Below are positions 1 through 9,065 of a DNA stretch of 64,000 bases, in pieces. Each line of letters begins with the position of its first letter. Position 1 is the stretch's first letter. The position numbers and the translations under genes are program-made. Origin of the DNA: Phycisphaerales bacterium (lineage in GTDB: Bacteria > Planctomycetota > Phycisphaerae > Phycisphaerales > UBA5793); NCBI GenBank assembly GCA_020852515.1, contig JADZAS010000025.1, positions 121,291 to 185,290 of the forward strand. Reading direction: 5' to 3'. Below the pieces are notes generated by a model. It saw nothing but the letters and a program-made list of their open reading frames with translations. It was not told where the DNA came from and made no database searches.

Positions 1-1143
1 AAGGCGGCGCAGTATTACTTTACCGCCGCCGAACTTGCGGCGTCGCTGCGCGGCGGCGAGCACTACGTCGTCGATGTGCCCCAGCACCGCGTGGACCTGA
101 CCGAGGAGGGACTCGAGCGGCTCAAGACCGTATCCGATGCACTGCCGCCCTTCTGGGCCGGGCCGCGCCGGCGCGCCGAACTCGTCACTCAGGCGCTGGT
201 GGCCAAGGAACTCTTCCACAACGAAGATCACTACATCGTCCGCGACGGCGACGTGCACATCGTCGATCCGCAGACGGGGCGCATTCTCGACGGCCGGCAG
301 TGGCAACTCGGCCTGCACCAGGCTGTTCAGGCCAAAGAGGGGCTCACTGTCACTGGCGCACGCGAGACGATGGCGCGCATCAGTTACCAGCGCTTCTTTC
401 AGATGTACCGCCGGCTCAGCGGCATGACCGGCACGGCGTGGGAAGTCCGCAAGGAGATGTGGAGCATCTACCGCCTGCCTGTCGTGCGCATCCCGACGCA
501 CAAACCGATGATCCGCAAACAAGCGCGCGACCGCGTCTATCTCGATCGCGCCGCCAAGTTTGAGGCCGTGGCCGATCGCGTGGCTGAGTTGCACCGGCAG
601 GGGCGGCCGGTGCTCGTCGGCACGCGCAGCGTCGATGCGAGCGAAGCGATGGACCGACTGCTCGAGGAGCGGAACATTCCGCATCGCGTGCTCAACGCCG
701 TGCGCCACGAACAGGAAGCAGCGATCGTTGCGGCGGCCGGCAAGCCGGGTTCGGTCACCGTCGCGACGAACATGGCCGGACGCGGCACGGACATCATCCT
801 CGGCCCGGGCGTGGCGGAAAAAGGCGGCCTGGTTGTGATCGCGACCGAGCGCCATGAGTCGCGCCGCATTGACCGGCAACTTTTCGGTCGCGCCGGCCGC
901 CAGGGCGATCCCGGTCTGGCGGAGGTTTATAAGTCGTTCGACGACGCCTTGATTAAGCAGAGCGGCATCAAGCCTCTGGCGCGGCTGCTGCGCCGCTCGG
1001 CGCTGGCCCGGCGCCTCGGCCTGGAGCGATTCCTGTGGTGGCACGCTCAGCGAGCCGCCTCGCGCCGCCAGTCGCTGAGCCGCCAGATGATCGCCAAGAG
1101 CGATCTGTGGTTCGACCGGGCCTTGTATTTCGAGAACCGGTAG
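1..1143 (+). CDS. secA: SecA-family preprotein translocase ATPase, C-terminal part (5' end outside window)
   Basis: This is the C-terminal 380 residues of a SecA-type motor; the reading frame is open back to base 1, so the start lies outside the window. SecA drives proteins through SecYEG using ATP. The second helicase domain is clear: GMTGTAWE, the RPVLVGTRSVDASE strand, ATNMAGRGTDIILG and then HESRRIDRQLFGRAGRQGDPG, which matches the SecA motif V/VI region. The protein stops soon after the helical scaffold and wing, at ...LWFDRALYFENR, and has no C-terminal Cys/His zinc-binding tail. Divergence from housekeeping SecA (VVIATERHE instead of the usual HVIGTERHE) suggests a planctomycete SecA paralogue rather than the main copy. 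It ends two bases from the convergent thioredoxin-like gene. Family assignment is firm; paralogue status is inference. Confidence 0.9.
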   Translation, partial: KAAQYYFTAAELAASLRGGEHYVVDVPQHRVDLTEEGLERLKTVSDALPPFWAGPRRRAELVTQALVAKELFHNEDHYIVRDGDVHIVDPQTGRILDGRQWQLGLHQAVQAKEGLTVTGARETMARISYQRFFQMYRRLSGMTGTAWEVRKEMWSIYRLPVVRIPTHKPMIRKQARDRVYLDRAAKFEAVADRVAELHRQGRPVLVGTRSVDASEAMDRLLEERNIPHRVLNAVRHEQEAAIVAAAGKPGSVTVATNMAGRGTDIILGPGVAEKGGLVVIATERHESRRIDRQLFGRAGRQGDPGLAEVYKSFDDALIKQSGIKPLARLLRRSALARRLGLERFLWWHAQRAASRRQSLSRQMIAKSDLWFDRALYFENR

Positions 1144-1145
1144 AC

Positions 1146-2390
1146 TCAGTTCCGCGCTGTGCCCGCGTGCTCCTGCACGTACTTGAGAATGTCGCCCTTG
1201 AGCGCGTGGCCGTTGCCGGCGTAGATGATTTTGCCTTGCCGATCAATGAGGACGCAGAAGGGGATGCCCTGCACGCCATAGGTCTGTGTCACCGCGCCTG
1301 CTGCGTCGTGCACCTTGATCCACGAGCACTCGCCGCGCGTGTGATTGCCGCCGCGGATGACCGGCTCGTCTTTCGCTTCCGCCCAGGCGAGTTGCATCTG
1401 GGCCGTTTCGCCGCGCCAGTTCGTGCCGACGCCGAGGATGACCAGGTCCTTGTCCTTGAAGTCGCGGTGGAGATCGACCAGAAATGAGTCCATCAGGCTC
1501 ACGCACGGCCCGCACCACGTGGCCCAGAAGTCCAGGAGGACGATCTTGCCGCGCAGGTCTTCCAGTTTCACTTCCTTGCCCGTGTGGATGTCATTGAGCC
1601 CGAAGACCGGAGCGATCTTGCCCGGGGCGATTTCACCGGCGCCTGCAAGGGCCTCGGCGCGGCTGCGCAACTGCATCTGCGCGCGCAGGACGTTGGCCGA
1701 CTGCACGCCCAGCGCCTGAGCCTGCTCGACGAGCGTGCCGGCCTCCTTGAGATTCGCGTCGCCGCCTTGCTCGATGAGAAGCATCGCCTTGGCGCCGAGC
1801 GCATCGGCGCGGAGGTCGGCGGCGTCGCCCGCCAGCGTCAGCGCCTGTTCGATGGTCGCCAGACGCTGCTCCATGCTCTGGCCTTCGATGCCGGTGCGCA
1901 CCAGCAGCAGCCTGACCTGCCTCGTCTGCGCCGATGCGATGGCGCGATCGATCTCCTTCAACGCGCCCTCGGCGCCGTGCACTTTGACTGCAGCCAGGGT
2001 CCGCATGTTTAGCGCGCGATCAAATTCGGCCGGCGTCAGCACATCCGCGTCCAGCCAGCGATCCACCGTATCGATGACCCTCTGCGGCGCATCCATGCGC
2101 GCCAGGCACGAGAGAAGCGTCGATCGAGCCATGACCGCCTTGTCGCCGCGCGGAAATGCGTCGCCGTATCTGGCGCACGCATCGGCGTAGGCGCTGAGAA
2201 GCTCGGGCGGAGACGTGCCGCCGCGCGGCGTGGCGTCAACCAGAGCCTGACGCGCTGCATCCATTGCCGAGACGAGTGAGTCCTGCGACGCCGGGGGCTC
2301 GTTGCTCTGCGCCAGGGCGACAGGCGCGTGCAATGCTGCAACCAGAGCGACGCATGCGGCCGACGCTCGCCAGAGACTCAGTGCATTCAT
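1146..2390 (-). CDS. Secreted TlpA-like thioredoxin-fold protein
   Basis: The 414-residue product starts with a signal peptide (hydrophobic core about residues 8-24, cleavage likely after ALA near residue 27). A helical region with TPR-like character follows (about 40-260), then a redoxin/TlpA domain. The catalytic motif FWATWCGPC lies near residues 287-295 and is followed by DLVILGVGTNW and a cis-Pro region GIPFCVLID. Such proteins reduce disulfides outside the cytoplasmic membrane, often for cytochrome maturation. The start was set at base 2390 because AGGAG sits nine bases upstream and the signal peptide begins there; a longer frame to 2444 lacks both. It converges on the SecA-like gene with only two bases between the stops. 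The helical part is unassigned. Confidence 0.88.
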   Translation of the reverse strand: MNALSLWRASAACVALVAALHAPVALAQSNEPPASQDSLVSAMDAARQALVDATPRGGTSPPELLSAYADACARYGDAFPRGDKAVMARSTLLSCLARMDAPQRVIDTVDRWLDADVLTPAEFDRALNMRTLAAVKVHGAEGALKEIDRAIASAQTRQVRLLLVRTGIEGQSMEQRLATIEQALTLAGDAADLRADALGAKAMLLIEQGGDANLKEAGTLVEQAQALGVQSANVLRAQMQLRSRAEALAGAGEIAPGKIAPVFGLNDIHTGKEVKLEDLRGKIVLLDFWATWCGPCVSLMDSFLVDLHRDFKDKDLVILGVGTNWRGETAQMQLAWAEAKDEPVIRGGNHTRGECSWIKVHDAAGAVTQTYGVQGIPFCVLIDRQGKIIYAGNGHALKGDILKYVQEHAGTARN

Positions 2391-2504
2391 TTCAGTTCTC
2401 CTGAAGAGGGAGAGGCGACGATAGAGCTGCGCCTTCCCCGGCACGGAGTGCCGAGGCTTTGCCTTGCCTCGTTGCCTTGGTCCCTGGTTGGCTGCCGCCT
2501 TCGC

Positions 2505-3149
2505 TCACCCCTGACCCTTTTTCCAGTCGGCCAGGAACTTCTCCAGACCGACGTCGGTGAGCGGGTGGCTCATCATCTGCTTGATCACGCTGAATGGGAC
2601 GGTCGCGACATCGGCGCCGGCCTTGGCGACGTCCACGAGATGTTTGCTGTGCCGGATCGACGCGGCGAGAATGCGCGTGTCGTAGCCGAAGTTGTCGTAG
2701 ATGGTGCGGATTTCGCTGATGAGATGCACGCCGTCGCCGGCAATGTCGTCGATGCGCCCAAGAAACGGGCTGACCAGAAACGCCCCGGCCTTGGCCACGA
2801 GCATTGCCTGCAGCGACTGGAAACACAGCGTCATGTTCACTCGCACGCCGCGGTCGCTGAGCGTCTTGCAGGCCTTGAGGCCCTCGACGATGCACGGCAG
2901 TTTGATGACGATGTTGTCGGCGATTTTCGTCAAGGTGTTCGCTTCGCGGATCATGCCGTCGTGGTCGACGCTGACGACCTCGGCCGAGACGGGTCCGGAC
3001 ACGATTTCACAGATCTCGCCCAGCCGCTTGTGGAAATCGACCTTTTCTTTGGCGACCAGCGACGGGTTGGTGGTGACCCCATCAAGGACGCCCATGTCGT
3101 TGGCCTGGCGAATCTCGTCGAGGTTGGCGGTGTCAATGAAAATGTCCAT
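2505..3149 (-). CDS. Transaldolase, small (fructose-6-phosphate aldolase/TalC) type
   Basis: A complete 214-residue member of the small transaldolase family, which forms decameric or pentameric TIM barrels. The N-terminus MDIFIDTANLDEIR and the GVTTNPSLVAKE segment are diagnostic. The Schiff-base lysine is K83 in NIVIKLP. The family covers transaldolases of the pentose phosphate pathway and fructose-6-phosphate aldolases, and sequence alone does not separate them here. AAGGA lies upstream of the ATG. The neighbour on the same strand is a HAD sugar-phosphatase-like protein, consistent with central sugar metabolism. The 114-base gap to the downstream TlpA-like gene contains a short GC-rich hairpin but no T-tract. 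Confidence 0.93.
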   Translation of the reverse strand: MDIFIDTANLDEIRQANDMGVLDGVTTNPSLVAKEKVDFHKRLGEICEIVSGPVSAEVVSVDHDGMIREANTLTKIADNIVIKLPCIVEGLKACKTLSDRGVRVNMTLCFQSLQAMLVAKAGAFLVSPFLGRIDDIAGDGVHLISEIRTIYDNFGYDTRILAASIRHSKHLVDVAKAGADVATVPFSVIKQMMSHPLTDVGLEKFLADWKKGQG

Positions 3150-3249
3150 ATCGATTCATCCTTCCCGATGGGTGTGTCGCGTGCGTCGCCCTCACTCAAA
3201 GCGTAGGCCGGCCGGGGCAGCAGAAAGACGAGCGATCGTCATGTGGCGT

Positions 3250-4134
3250 TCACCACGCGCCCGCGAGGATCTGCTCGATGGCGTGGGCAACGCCGTCCTG
3301 TTCCTGGGGGAGCGTGACGCGGTCGGCGACCTGCTTGATCGGGTCGATCGCGTTGCCCATGGCGATGCCGAGTCCGGCGTGACGGATCATCGCCACGTCG
3401 TTGATCTCATCGCCGATCGCGGCGACCTGCGCCGGTGTGAGGCCGCGATCGGCCGCCAGAGCCGCGATCGCCGCCCATTTGTTCGTCTGGGCGTTGAAGA
3501 TCTCCATGAGGTGGATCGCGTCGTCGTGGAGGTGCCGGCCGTTGCCGTCGGCAGAGATGACGGGGAAGTGATGCACGAACGTGCGCCGGGCAAAGTCCTG
3601 CACGACGCGGGCGCCCAGCTTTTTCATCTCGCGCGCCGTCGTCACGATCCCCAGCCGCACCGTTTCATCGGGATAGGGATCATCCTCAAACCGCTCAGCC
3701 CGCGTGACGATCACCGGCACCTGGCGGAACCACCATTCGCTGGCGGCATCCACCTTGCCGTTGCCCAGCAGCACATAATCCACGCCCGTGCTCGAGCGAT
3801 CCTTGAGCAGCAGGACGTAGTGACCGGTCGCATCGTTGAGAATCCGCGAAAGATCGCGCACGAGATCGCCCGGCATGGCGCTGCGGTGCACGGTCCTGCG
3901 CGAAGGCAGCTCGACCGTCATCGCCCCGCCCGCAACCACCGCAGCGCCCGCCAGGTCGAGCTGCTCGATGACGTGGCTGCACTCGGCCAGCCCGCGACCC
4001 GTACAGACCACGACTTCGATCCCCGCCTCGACGGCTCGGGCGACGGCATCGCGATTGGCGTTGCTCAGCACGCCACCGGGGTCGAGCAGCGTCCCGTCGA
4101 GGTCGATCGCGAGCAGTCGGTAAGAAGAGGCCAT
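3250..4134 (-). CDS. Cof-type HAD-family phosphatase
   Basis: A 294-residue HAD hydrolase of the Cof/IIB group. HAD motif I is AIDLDGTLLD (nucleophile D11, acid D13), motif II the VVCTGR strand, and motif IV GDEINDVAMI near the C-terminus, followed by GIAMGNA, a Cof signature. The large insert between motifs II and III is the C2 cap typical of sugar-phosphate and flavin-phosphate phosphatases. The substrate cannot be read from the sequence. It is transcribed in the same direction as the downstream transaldolase, 100 bases away, so the two may share a sugar-phosphate role. No clear Shine-Dalgarno precedes the ATG. Confidence 0.9.
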   Translation of the reverse strand: MASSYRLLAIDLDGTLLDPGGVLSNANRDAVARAVEAGIEVVVCTGRGLAECSHVIEQLDLAGAAVVAGGAMTVELPSRRTVHRSAMPGDLVRDLSRILNDATGHYVLLLKDRSSTGVDYVLLGNGKVDAASEWWFRQVPVIVTRAERFEDDPYPDETVRLGIVTTAREMKKLGARVVQDFARRTFVHHFPVISADGNGRHLHDDAIHLMEIFNAQTNKWAAIAALAADRGLTPAQVAAIGDEINDVAMIRHAGLGIAMGNAIDPIKQVADRVTLPQEQDGVAHAIEQILAGAW

Positions 4135-4237
4135 GAGTGGGTGATTCTAACGCCCCGGGCAAGCGCCGCGAAGCCCCGAAGGCTCGGCAACATTCACGGC
4201 TCGCCGGGCGTCTCGTCGATACGGAGTGGAACTCGCG

Positions 4238-5020
4238 ATGAAGAAGGCAAGCGCGTGCCAGGCCGGTCTGAGACGTCTGGACGCCGGCTGGCTATACCTG
4301 CTGGCCGGCGCTGCTCTCGTTTCGTCCATGGTGCTGATCGGTCCGGCAGACGATCTCGCCCAACTCCGTCACCGCCGAGACCGCCTGGCCGGGCTCGAGT
4401 CAGACGCCATCACCCGGCTGCAGGCGTACGAGACTTTCCTCGAAGCCCTGGACGACGCCGACCCCATGCTCGTGCGCCGGCTGGCCGCAGCCCAACTCAA
4501 CCTGATCCCGGAATCCGTCAAACCGATCGGACTGATCGGCGTGGAACTCGACGCCCACGTTGACGACTGGATCCACGAAGCGCTGCCACCTCCGACGGTC
4601 GTCGATCCGCCACAGGTGAAGGACTCTTGGCTGCGCCGCCTGGCGTCCGGTCCGACGCGGCTGTGGACGATGCTCGCCGGCATGCTGCTCATCTTCATCG
4701 GCCTGCTGCCGCAGGCGGACGCGGCCGCCCCCGCAGCCGATCCACTTGACGAGCCGGCGGAAGCTCAGGTCCCAAATGCATGGGCGGTTGAGATCGAAGA
4801 TGACCTGACGGAGGCCGGGGAATTCGACGACGATTGGCCGGCGGATGACGAGGAGCACCGGGATGCGCTCGAGGAAGTGGAGAGCGCACCACACCATACG
4901 CGGCGACAGCTGATCGTCTCAGAAGACGGCGAACTCATCGACGCCGATGACGAGCAGGATGACGATGCGCCGCCGCGCGTGCAGGTTGTGTCAGTCTCCG
5001 CGTCTTCAGCAGCAACGTAG
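4238..5020 (+). CDS. Uncharacterised membrane protein with acidic C-terminal tail
   Basis: A 260-residue protein I do not recognise. It has one hydrophobic segment near residues 16-36 (WLYLLAGAALVSSMVLIG) and a second near 141-160 (LWTMLAGMLLIFIGLLP). A soluble segment of about 100 residues lies between them, so both termini are probably on the same side. The last ~90 residues are strongly acidic (runs of D and E, including DADDEQDDDAPP) and probably disordered. GGAG precedes the ATG at 4238; an in-frame GTG at 4226 is less likely. It is divergent from the HAD gene and convergent with the DUF1501 gene. The calm codon use and good Shine-Dalgarno argue that it is real. Confidence 0.72.
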   Translation: MKKASACQAGLRRLDAGWLYLLAGAALVSSMVLIGPADDLAQLRHRRDRLAGLESDAITRLQAYETFLEALDDADPMLVRRLAAAQLNLIPESVKPIGLIGVELDAHVDDWIHEALPPPTVVDPPQVKDSWLRRLASGPTRLWTMLAGMLLIFIGLLPQADAAAPAADPLDEPAEAQVPNAWAVEIEDDLTEAGEFDDDWPADDEEHRDALEEVESAPHHTRRQLIVSEDGELIDADDEQDDDAPPRVQVVSVSASSAAT

Positions 5021-5031
5021 CCCGGCGGCGA

Positions 5032-6321
5032 TCAGACGCCCTTGTTGAAGATCGCCGCGGGCCGGAACGCGCCTTTGAGCACCTTCCTGCTGTCGGCCTT
5101 GAGCCAGGATTCGAGGATCGCGGCGTAAACGCAGCGGAAGTCGATGCTGAACTTGAGATCGCCCTGATCGAGATCGGTCAGGGATGGGTGAGGGCCGAGC
5201 ACGCCAGGCCGGACCATCGGCCCGAGCAGGAACATGGGCGCTGCCGTACCGTGGTCAGTGCCCTGCGAGGCGTTCTGCTTCACGCGCCGGCCGAATTCGC
5301 TGAAGGTCATCGTGAGCACGCGGCCGTCGTTGCCTTGCGCCTTGAGGTCCTTCTGGAACGCGAGCAGAGCCGAACCGACCTGTGTCATCAGATTGGCGTG
5401 CGCACCCTGCTGACCTGCGTGAGTGTCGAAGCCGCTGATGGTGACGTAGTAGACGCGCGTGGGCAGTTCAGCGCGGATCATCGAGCCGACCATCTGCAGC
5501 TGCTGGCCCAACTGGTTGCGCGGGTACTCCACCAGCGGCCGCACGCGCACGGCGTTGCGGATCTGTTCGCTGGCGATCTGGGCGTTGAGCGCGGTGCGCG
5601 TGAGGAACTCCAGTTGCGTCCCGCTCTTGACGCCTTCGACGCGGTCGCCGCCGCGATTGATTTCCTCGTAAGGTTCGCCGAGCGAGTTGTGCAGGTCTTC
5701 ACCGATCCAGCGGAACAGGTCCGCGGTTTCGAACGAGACGGGCTTGTTGAGATCGCCCATCATGGCCTTGGGCGCCTCGCGGCCGATGGCGATTTCGGCG
5801 TTGGGCTCAGGCGTCCCGTTGCAGGTGTTGTCGAAGTAGCGCCCGATCCAGCCGTTGCCCGAGGGCTGCTGGGGGTTGGCGGTGTGCCAGATGTCCATGG
5901 ACGTGAAGTGCGAGCGATTGGGATTCGGGTAGCCCACGCCCTGGACGGTGGCGAGCAGGCCTTCGTCGTGCAGTTGCTTGAGCCCGGCGAGGTTCGGGTG
6001 CAGGCCGAGCCCGTCGGCTCCGCCGCCCAGGCGCAACACGTTGTTGGCCGGGATGCCCAGTTGGGGCCTCGCGCGGTAGTACTGATCGTCGCCGAAGGGG
6101 ATGACGGTGTTGAGCCCGTCGTTACCGCCGCCGAGTTGAACGACGACCAGAATGCGGTCCTGCGGCTTGCCGGCGATTGAACTGGTCTGGAGGAGATCGA
6201 ACGGGTCGGTGAGGCCGAACGCCGAAGATTGAATGAAGTAGGGGACCGTCGCCGCGGCCGAGACCATGGTCAGCCCCTTCTGCAGAAAGACGCGGCGCGT
6301 GTAGGCATGTTCGTTGCACAT
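5032..6321 (-). CDS. DUF1501 family secreted protein (Tat signal)
   Basis: A 429-residue member of DUF1501, a family abundant in planctomycetes and related to sulfatase/alkaline-phosphatase folds. The N-terminus carries a twin-arginine signal, TRRVFLQKGL, followed by a hydrophobic stretch (about residues 17-36). Family landmarks include VVVQLGGGNDGLNTVIP, the GLHPNLAGL segment, HFTSMDIWHTA, YYVTISGFDTHAGQ and FSEFGRRVKQN. The role is not established; the family is usually found next to DUF1800 proteins, as here, where the DUF1800 stop is only 12 bases upstream, so the two form an operon. GAGGG precedes the ATG. Confidence 0.92.
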   Translation of the reverse strand: MCNEHAYTRRVFLQKGLTMVSAAATVPYFIQSSAFGLTDPFDLLQTSSIAGKPQDRILVVVQLGGGNDGLNTVIPFGDDQYYRARPQLGIPANNVLRLGGGADGLGLHPNLAGLKQLHDEGLLATVQGVGYPNPNRSHFTSMDIWHTANPQQPSGNGWIGRYFDNTCNGTPEPNAEIAIGREAPKAMMGDLNKPVSFETADLFRWIGEDLHNSLGEPYEEINRGGDRVEGVKSGTQLEFLTRTALNAQIASEQIRNAVRVRPLVEYPRNQLGQQLQMVGSMIRAELPTRVYYVTISGFDTHAGQQGAHANLMTQVGSALLAFQKDLKAQGNDGRVLTMTFSEFGRRVKQNASQGTDHGTAAPMFLLGPMVRPGVLGPHPSLTDLDQGDLKFSIDFRCVYAAILESWLKADSRKVLKGAFRPAAIFNKGV

Positions 6322-6333
6322 GGCGTTTATCCC

Positions 6334-7833
6334 TCAGCAGAGTTGATACTCGGGCATCGCGGTGATCAGGCACAGCATGCCGATGACCAGTTCGTTGTTC
6401 ACGCGCCCGCCGTTGCCTTTCGCGAATTCCAGCAGGGTCTCGCGCCGCGCTTCGAGCGGCTTGGCGCCCAGGCACGACTTGATCAGGAAGTCCACGGCGT
6501 CGGTGATCGCGTATTCGCCGTCGTCGCCTTTGGTCAGGTGCGCGAGCAGGTGCATGGCGTCGTACGTTGATCGCGTGGAAGAGCCGCGGAAACCGCTGGG
6601 CAGCCGGCCTGTCAGCAGGTGCGTGAGCAGATTCTGACGCACGAAGAGCGTGGAAGTGTTGATCCACGAGCGCCCGCCGACCCAACCCTTGACCGACGGC
6701 GGAAAGAAGATGTCCTGGCCCATGAGTTCCAGCGCATCGACGAGGATGTTCAGATCGAGAATCGGCGTCTTGAGCGAGCGCACCGCCTCGACGACCAGTT
6801 GCACCGGCGACTTGATCTCCGCGGCGATGTTCGCGTTGTCGTAGAAGTGCTCGCTGCGAAAGAGCGTGCCCAGGACCGGAGCGAGTTCGTACTTGCTCGA
6901 TCGCATCTCTTTGGCGAGGTTCAGGATGAACGTCTTTACGGCGGGCTCGATTGGTCCCGGCAGGTCGTTGACCAAGAAGCGATACAATTTCAGCGAGATG
7001 AACTCGCTGCACTGCGTCTTGCCGAGAATCAGGCGCACGAAGTCGTCGCCGTTGTACGTGCCGCGCTTGCCGAAGATGACCTTCTGTCCCTCGTCGTGGA
7101 AGTCCTCCCGGAAGAGGAACTCGTTGCCCTCGAACGAATAGCCCGTCAGCGCCCGCGCGCCCTCCTTGATGTCGTTCTCGGTGTAGCCATTGCCCTCGCC
7201 AAGCGTGAAAAGTTCCATCAATTCGCGAGCAAGGTTTTCATTGGGCTGGCGCTTGTGCGATTCGTTGTTGTCGAGGTACACGAGCATCGCCGGATCGCGG
7301 ATGATCTGGAAGCACAACTCTGCGAAGTTCCCCACCGCGTGCTTGCGGAACATCTGGTTCTGCAGAAACAGGTGGTAACTGTTTTCGATCGTGCGATAGC
7401 CGGTCGCGAAGTGGCCGTGGAAGAAGAGCGTCATCTTCTCTTCGAGGGGGCGCGGCGTCTCGATCATGCGCTTGAGCCACCACTGTTGCATGGCCCGGAC
7501 CTGCTGGCGATCCTGCCGCTGCCGTTCCTGGCGCAGCCGCCGCAGCCGCTCGAGCGTGACTTCGTCCTGCGCCTCCTGCGCTTTGCGATAGGCCAGCCGC
7601 TCTTCGGGCGAGGGTGGCGTCATGATGTCGCCGCGGAAGTCGTCGGGCTTGATCGCCTCAGTCGGAATCTCGCGATAATTGATGAGGTAATCGACGCTGC
7701 GGTCCAGGCCCCACTCGACGAGCAGGCGCACCTGGTCGGGCGTGCCGCCGAAACCGGCCCGGCGGAGCAGGTGGTTGGCCTCCCAGTGGCCGAAGGCGTC
7801 GGGTCGCAACGGCTTGAGCGTGGCAGTAGGCAT
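6334..7833 (-). CDS. DUF1800 family protein
   Basis: A 499-residue DUF1800 protein, the usual operon partner of DUF1501. Visible landmarks are HLLRRAGFGGTPDQV near the start, MTLFFHGHFATG, LYLDNN-type MLVYLDNNESHKRQPNENLARELMELFTLG, and VKGWVGGRSWINT towards the C-terminus. The QPNENLARE-LMELFTLG block is the family signature. Function is unknown; the pair is thought to act in the cell envelope. No signal peptide is obvious, while its partner has a Tat signal, so export as a complex is conceivable. A GAGGTG element lies before the ATG. The 260-base region to the divergent ROK kinase gene must hold the promoter. Confidence 0.92.
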   Translation of the reverse strand: MPTATLKPLRPDAFGHWEANHLLRRAGFGGTPDQVRLLVEWGLDRSVDYLINYREIPTEAIKPDDFRGDIMTPPSPEERLAYRKAQEAQDEVTLERLRRLRQERQRQDRQQVRAMQQWWLKRMIETPRPLEEKMTLFFHGHFATGYRTIENSYHLFLQNQMFRKHAVGNFAELCFQIIRDPAMLVYLDNNESHKRQPNENLARELMELFTLGEGNGYTENDIKEGARALTGYSFEGNEFLFREDFHDEGQKVIFGKRGTYNGDDFVRLILGKTQCSEFISLKLYRFLVNDLPGPIEPAVKTFILNLAKEMRSSKYELAPVLGTLFRSEHFYDNANIAAEIKSPVQLVVEAVRSLKTPILDLNILVDALELMGQDIFFPPSVKGWVGGRSWINTSTLFVRQNLLTHLLTGRLPSGFRGSSTRSTYDAMHLLAHLTKGDDGEYAITDAVDFLIKSCLGAKPLEARRETLLEFAKGNGGRVNNELVIGMLCLITAMPEYQLC

Positions 7834-8093
7834 GGCGTCACCTCATCGACTGACCGGCCGGGGACTGATACCCGCACAACGCCTCCGGCGACAGCGACAT
7901 TGCCGGCGGGCGGCGACGAGAGGCCGCCCCGGCCTCTTATTGGATGGTCTCGCTTGAATATACCGGCAAACGGATCGCGGCGGCATGAAAACTCGCCGCA
8001 GAAAAGGCGCCCGGCGTCATTTCCTCGGATTGACCTAACCCATCGGCGCGACCATCATCGTGGGGTGGCGAGCACACGGGGTTGGATGATTCA

Positions 8094-9065
8094 ATGGCAA
8101 AGGCAGCCGCATACGTCGTCGGCGTTGATCTGGGCGGCACGTACACCCAGGTCGGAGTCGTTGACGCCCGAAACCGGATCGTCGGCCAGGCCCGGCCGCG
8201 CACGCTTGCCGACGAGGGCATCGAGGTCGTCATCGACCGCCTGTGCGAAGGAATCGAGGCCGCGTGCCGCGATGCCGGGGTGGCGCCGGCCGAGCTCGGC
8301 GGCATCGGCGTGGGTGCGCCCTCACCGATCGACGCCGACTGCCGCATCATCATCAACGCCGTGAACCTGCGCTGGACGAACGTGCCGCTGGCGGATCTGG
8401 TCTCGCAGCGGCTCAGCGGCGTGCCGACTACGCTCGACAACGACGTCAACGTGGCCGTCTGGGGAGAGTACATCCTCGGCGCGGGCCGGGGACATCGAAA
8501 TGTGCTGGGCATGTGGGTCGGCACGGGCATCGGCGGCGGCCTGGTTATCGAGGGCCGGCTCCATCACGGATCGTTCGGCACCGCCGGCGAGATCGGGCAG
8601 GGCGTCATTCTGCCCGGAGGCGGTCCGGCGTCGGAGAAACTCGAAGAGCACGCCGCGCGTTCGGCGATGGAGCGCCGGGCCGTTGCCCTGCTGCGCGCCA
8701 ATGAGCCCTCGTCGCTGCGCGACGCGGTGAACGGGAACGTCGATGACGTGCGCATCGACCACATTGCCGAAGCGATCGAGGCGGGCGATGCGCTGGCGCT
8801 GCGCATCGGCCGGCATTCGGCTCGCATGGTCGGCATTGCCGCCGCCAACGCCGCCACGCTGCTCAGTCTCGATTGCGTGGTGCTCGGCGGCGGCGGGGTG
8901 GAAGCGCTCGGACAGTGGTATCTCGATGAGGTGCGCCGCGTGTTCGATCGTGCCGTCTTCCCCGATACGCTGCGCCAGTGCGCCGTGGTCGCCACGCAAC
9001 TTCGCGAAAATGCGGGCCTGCTCGGCGCCGCGCTGCTGGCGCGGCAGCGGCTGTGCTCGCCATGA
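8094..9065 (+). CDS. ROK-family sugar kinase (glucokinase-like) lacking the usual zinc motif
   Basis: A 323-residue ROK protein. The ATP phosphate-binding loop VDLGGTYTQVGVVD is near residue 8, GIGVGAPSPID follows, LDNDVNVAVWGEY carries the catalytic aspartate region, and GTGIGGGLVIEG is the second nucleotide motif. ROK enzymes phosphorylate glucose, mannose or N-acetyl sugars. The usual ExGH...CxCGxxGCxE zinc signature is replaced by GEIGQ and GGGPASEKLEEHA, with no cysteines, so metal stabilisation is apparently lost. The ATG at 8094 was chosen over a TTG at 8082. The stop overlaps the next ATG (ATGA at 9062-9065), coupling it to the debranching enzyme and implying a role in glycogen-derived glucose use. 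Confidence 0.9.
   Translation: MAKAAAYVVGVDLGGTYTQVGVVDARNRIVGQARPRTLADEGIEVVIDRLCEGIEAACRDAGVAPAELGGIGVGAPSPIDADCRIIINAVNLRWTNVPLADLVSQRLSGVPTTLDNDVNVAVWGEYILGAGRGHRNVLGMWVGTGIGGGLVIEGRLHHGSFGTAGEIGQGVILPGGGPASEKLEEHAARSAMERRAVALLRANEPSSLRDAVNGNVDDVRIDHIAEAIEAGDALALRIGRHSARMVGIAAANAATLLSLDCVVLGGGGVEALGQWYLDEVRRVFDRAVFPDTLRQCAVVATQLRENAGLLGAALLARQRLCSP

Noticed and set aside
2441..2460. Hairpin CGGCAC/GTGCCG after the transaldolase gene
   Set aside because: Short stem and no T-tract, so not called as a terminator.
2701..8364. Long plus-strand frames (620 residues at 2701-4563, 581 residues at 6619-8364) opposite the transaldolase/HAD and DUF1800 genes
   Set aside because: They are antisense shadows in GC-rich DNA; the minus-strand products have clear family motifs and these do not.
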